Positions 61,666 through 64,000 of a stretch of 64,000 nucleotides of DNA are shown in pieces. The notes beneath the pieces are model-generated. The model saw only the letters and a program-made list of their open reading frames with translations. It had not been told where the DNA came from and did not search any database. Each line of letters opens with the position of its first letter. Position 1 is the first letter of the stretch. The stretch comes from Metabacillus sp. FJAT-52054 (GTDB taxonomy: Bacteria; Bacillota; Bacilli; Bacillales; Bacillaceae): assembly GCF_037201815.1 (NCBI RefSeq), contig NZ_CP147407.1:1364001-1428000 (forward strand), read 5' to 3'. The translations under genes and the position numbers were made by a program.

Positions 61666-62445
61666 CTAAAAGATTTTTAACCCCTGAAGAAGCAAAATCC
61701 CCGCTCCCAATCCAAAAACATATAGCGCAAACCACTTCAAGGAATGTTTTTTGACAAAACTAATCATGAAAGCGACAGCCAAATACCCAAAAATAGCTGA
61801 AGTTGTAGTAGCAATCAGCATGGAAGGGAAACCGATGGAAGGCCCTGTATATTCTGCCAAATCTTTAAGCTGGAATAGCAAAGCGCCAAAAACAGCTGGA
61901 ATAGAAAGCAGAAAGGAAAAATAGGCAGCCGTCTTTTTATCAATTCCCCTCATAAGAGCGCCGGCAATGGTCAGGCCAGAGCGGGAAACTGCAGGGAAAA
62001 TAGCCAGTGCCTGAAATGAACCGATCCATATAGCATCTGAAAGAGTGAGATCGTCCAGTTTGCGATCCCCTTTTTTTATCTGATCAGCATATAGAAGAAA
62101 CACGGCTGTGAAAATAAACTCCCAGCCAATTGTCATTCCGGTTTTGGAGATTCCATCAAAAAAATCTTTGAATAAAAGACCTGCAGCAACAGCAGGGATG
62201 GTACCTGCGGCTAAAAGAAATACAATCCTGCTGAATGGCCGTTTTGCCATTTTCCACAAAATATCTTTATAAAAGACAACCAGAGCAATGAATGTTCCAA
62301 TATGGAGCATGGTATCCAAAAATAGACCGGCATCCTGAAGTCCAAATAGTTTACGGCCGAGATATAAGTGCCCAGTACTGCTGACAGGCAAAAATTCAGT
62401 CAATCCCTGGATCAAACCAAGTATGGCAGCTTCGAGCCAATTCAT
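61666..62445 (-). CDS. uppP: Undecaprenyl-diphosphatase UppP (BacA)
   Basis: A 259-aa, eight-helix membrane phosphatase that recycles undecaprenyl diphosphate for cell wall synthesis and confers bacitracin tolerance. The family motifs LIQGLTEFLPVSSTGHL (about residues 12-28) with catalytic Glu17/Glu21-type pattern and FPAVSRSGLTIAGALMRG (about 150-167) are intact. The start ATG 62445 is followed by a typical MNWLEAAILGLIQG opening. It is monocistronic between the ALDH terminator and the riboswitch region. Confidence 0.95.
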   Translation of the reverse strand: MNWLEAAILGLIQGLTEFLPVSSTGHLYLGRKLFGLQDAGLFLDTMLHIGTFIALVVFYKDILWKMAKRPFSRIVFLLAAGTIPAVAAGLLFKDFFDGISKTGMTIGWEFIFTAVFLLYADQIKKGDRKLDDLTLSDAIWIGSFQALAIFPAVSRSGLTIAGALMRGIDKKTAAYFSFLLSIPAVFGALLFQLKDLAEYTGPSIGFPSMLIATTTSAIFGYLAVAFMISFVKKHSLKWFALYVFGLGAGILLLQGLKIF

Positions 62446-62590
62446 CGCCTATGCACCCTTCCTATCCCCTTTTGAGTCATTAAAAAGTGTATGTACGAGT
62501 CTTCTTTGTTTAGAACGGACAATGTTATGGATTGACAAGTTTACCAGGATAGGATAATATGAACTTAACAAAATAGTATTCTCTCTCAGT

Positions 62591-62696
62591 CAAAGGGGAG
62601 TAGCCGGTCAGGTGCATGCACCTGTAAACAAAGTCGTCAATTCATGGATATGTATCCATCGGCTTTGTTGACATGATTTATCAACCATGTTCAGCA
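62591..62696 (+). promoter_or_regulatory. yybP-ykoY (manganese) riboswitch
   Basis: The conserved CAAAGGGGAGTAGCCGG at the 5' side and AAAGTCGTCAATTC followed by a second hairpin, then TCAGCAAGACC, match the yybP-ykoY motif. It precedes a TerC-family gene, a classic target (B. subtilis ykoY). Mn2+ binding is expected to prevent formation of the terminator immediately downstream. Confidence 0.9.
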
Positions 62697-62731
62697 AGAC
62701 CTTTGCCCATTAGCGGCAAAGGTCTATTTTT
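62697..62731 (+). terminator. Riboswitch-controlled terminator upstream of the terC gene
   Basis: AGACCTTTGCC / GGCAAAGGTCT perfect 11-bp stem with 7-nt loop followed by ATTTTTAT. Confidence 0.93.
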
Positions 62732-62770
62732 ATGTCCGCTAATGGGTCGCCGAGAGGGGAAAACCCATTA
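62706..62770 (+). promoter_or_regulatory. Three-segment alternative pairing between terminator loop and terC binding site
   Basis: CCCATTAGCGG (62706-62716, terminator loop) is perfectly complementary over 11 nt to CCGCTAATGGG (62736-62746). The latter is also complementary to ACCCATTA (62763-62770), which directly precedes the GGAGG of terC. Only one pairing can exist at a time. A link between transcriptional and translational control is inferred. Confidence 0.5.
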
Positions 62771-62785
62771 GGAGGAAGAAAAAAT

Positions 62786-63583
62786 ATGGATGCATCATTG
62801 TTTCTCGAGTATGGCTGGGTCCTGCTCATTCTAATCGTTCTTGAAGGGATCCTGGCAGCAGACAATGCTCTGGTAATGGCTGTAATGGTCAAGCATTTAC
62901 CAGAAGAACAACGTAAAAAAGCATTGTTTTATGGATTAGCCGGAGCTGTTGTTTTAAGATTTGGAGCGTTGTTTGCTATTTCATTCCTTGTCAACGTTTG
63001 GCAGGTACAAGCTATTGGAGCTCTATACTTACTGTACATTTCGATTAATCATTTAGTGAAAAAACATGTATTAAAGAAAGATGATGATGAAATAAGCAAC
63101 CCAAAAAAGCAATCTGGTTTTTGGGGAACTGTCTTAAAAGTTGAATTGGCAGACCTGGCATTTGCTGTAGATTCAATTTTGGCAGCAGTTGCTTTGGCTG
63201 TCACGCTATCTCCTACGAACCTTCCTGAGATTGGCGGGTTAGACGGGGGACAGTTCTTAATTATTCTAGCCGGTGGATTAATCGGTGTTGTGATTATGAG
63301 ATTTGCCGCGAATGCGTTTGTTAAATTGCTTAAAAAGAAGGCCAACCTGGAATCTGCAGCCTTCTTAATTGTCGGCTGGGTAGGGGTTAAGCTTGCATTA
63401 TATACATTGGCTCATCCTGAAATAAATGTCATTTCTAAACATTTTATTGAATCTCCGCTTTGGAAGGGTATTTTCTGGACAGTATTAGCGGGAATTGCCG
63501 TCGGAGGATGGTTCCTATCCAAAGACGTTGAAGTTCAAGATGAAGAAGATTCAGAACCATTAAAAAGAGCAGAAAATGAATAA
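62786..63583 (+). CDS. ykoY: TerC-family membrane protein, YkoY-like (probable Mn2+ exporter partner)
   Basis: A 265-aa TerC protein with about seven helices. Conserved EGILAADNALVMAVMV (about residues 19-34, acidic metal-site residues) and VELADLAFAVDSILAAVALA (about 117-136) are intact, with an acidic C-terminal tail. TerC proteins such as YkoY and YceF support Mn2+ efflux or metalation of exported enzymes. ATG 62786 follows AGGAGGAAG; an in-frame ATG at 62732 lies in the riboswitch region and is not used. It is regulated by the upstream riboswitch. Confidence 0.93.
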   Translation: MDASLFLEYGWVLLILIVLEGILAADNALVMAVMVKHLPEEQRKKALFYGLAGAVVLRFGALFAISFLVNVWQVQAIGALYLLYISINHLVKKHVLKKDDDEISNPKKQSGFWGTVLKVELADLAFAVDSILAAVALAVTLSPTNLPEIGGLDGGQFLIILAGGLIGVVIMRFAANAFVKLLKKKANLESAAFLIVGWVGVKLALYTLAHPEINVISKHFIESPLWKGIFWTVLAGIAVGGWFLSKDVEVQDEEDSEPLKRAENE

Positions 63584-63624
63584 AGATAGGTTTTGTTTTT
63601 TTAAAAAACAAATTGAGAAAAACG

Positions 63625-63668
63625 GCCCCAAGAACGCTCGCGGTATGAGTGATCTTGGGGTTTTATTT
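63625..63668 (+). terminator. Rho-independent terminator after the terC gene
   Basis: CCCCAAGA / TCTTGGGG stem with long loop, followed by TTTTATTTT. Confidence 0.85.
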
Positions 63669-63938
63669 TGCCTCATTGGTGCTTTGGCAATGGACAGTCT
63701 GTCTGAAAGGAGGCGTCTTACTGGTTCTTTAAGCAGCGGGAAGGGTGAGACACAACAGGGCAGAAAGATTGCCTGTCCAATAGCACGTTCCCGATAACAG
63801 CTCCATTTCTTGAGGACTGGTTTTTGTTACAAATCTATTACGGTATACGAAAACTCAACGTACGAAAGAGTTTTGAAAGTTTTTTAAAACAGACTTCATC
63901 GGGTATTTAGACTCAAAAGAAAAGTTTTTTTCAGGTCT

Positions 63939-63966
63939 CCCCCTTAAACAGTCTATAAAGGGCGAA
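63939..63966 (+). promoter_or_regulatory. Candidate SigI-type promoter at the right edge
   Basis: CCCCC at 63939-63943 and CGAA at 63963-63966, 19 nt apart, resemble the -35/-10 of Bacillus sigma-I promoters. A strong AGGAGG follows at 63982. The gene it would drive starts at or past the window edge. The interval 63669-63938 holds nothing else that I can support. Confidence 0.35.
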
Positions 63967-64000
63967 ACGTATTAGTAGGAGGTGAAAACGTCATTTAGAG

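Noticed and set aside
62732-62785. N-terminal extension of the TerC protein
   Set aside because: It would be translated from the riboswitch expression platform; ATG 62786 has the proper binding site and family-typical start.
63708-63765. Further copy of the dispersed palindromic repeat
   Set aside because: AGCAGCGGGAAGGGTGAGAC resembles its core, but the flanks do not align well enough to claim homology.
63576-63797. 73-codon frame after the terC gene
   Set aside because: It crosses the terminator hairpin, has no binding site and no recognisable features.

Overview
The window looks like a chromosomal segment of a low-GC, endospore-forming member of the Bacillaceae. This rests on strong AGGAGG-type ribosome binding sites, frequent TTG and GTG starts, Bacillus-type riboswitches (TPP, M-box, yybP-ykoY), a tRNA without an encoded CCA end, a Spo0E-type phosphatase, an intracellular subtilisin, TnrA with its operator, and gene order resembling the Bacillus subtilis ykoK(mgtE)-tnrA-ykoM-ykoU/ykoV-ykoW-ykoY region in the right third. 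Family and synteny statements come from memory; no database search was run.

Left part (1-13.9 kb): the end of an opuC/opuB-type osmoprotectant ABC operon with a divergent GbsR-family regulator; a tRNA-Arg(CCU); small membrane, lipoprotein and acetyltransferase genes; a complete glutamine-type ABC operon (glnQHMP); a metallo-beta-lactamase-fold hydrolase; and a YhgE/Pip membrane protein. Middle (14.6-31 kb): an IS110-family (IS1111-type) insertion sequence sitting inside a dispersed palindromic repeat; an AraC-type membrane sensor followed by an ytcQ/ytcP/yteP-like carbohydrate ABC transporter and a YesL protein; a complete IS1595-family element with exact ends and target duplication that encloses an extra small membrane-protein gene; a secreted M14 carboxypeptidase; an intracellular serine protease; a chemoreceptor; and RsgA.

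Right part (31-64 kb): a 0.7-kb GC-rich repeat array; a TPP-riboswitch-controlled thiMDE operon; many single genes (kinase-like protein, YnfA, Cys-rich small protein, lipoprotein nuclease, TIGR02206 protein, TspO-like protein, aldehyde dehydrogenase, secreted CAP-like protein, Bax inhibitor-like protein, MOSC protein); a Rieske/FAD oxidoreductase interrupted by one in-frame amber codon; M-box-controlled mgtE; a second chemoreceptor; tnrA; a MarR regulator; a PAS-GGDEF-EAL protein; the LigD/Ku end-joining pair; a reductase/aldehyde-dehydrogenase pair; uppP; and a TerC-family gene under a manganese-type riboswitch.

The strongest discovery is the 3' non-coding part of the IS110-family element. 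It folds on inspection into two nested basal stems carrying two internal-loop hairpins. The loop strands match the target repeat (first loop) and the element's own joined ends (second loop), as expected of a bridge RNA/seekRNA. Other points of interest are the IS1595 passenger gene, a leader ORF coupled to a hairpin over the mgtE ribosome binding site, a three-segment switch upstream of the terC gene, and the modular GC-rich repeats that abut stop codons.
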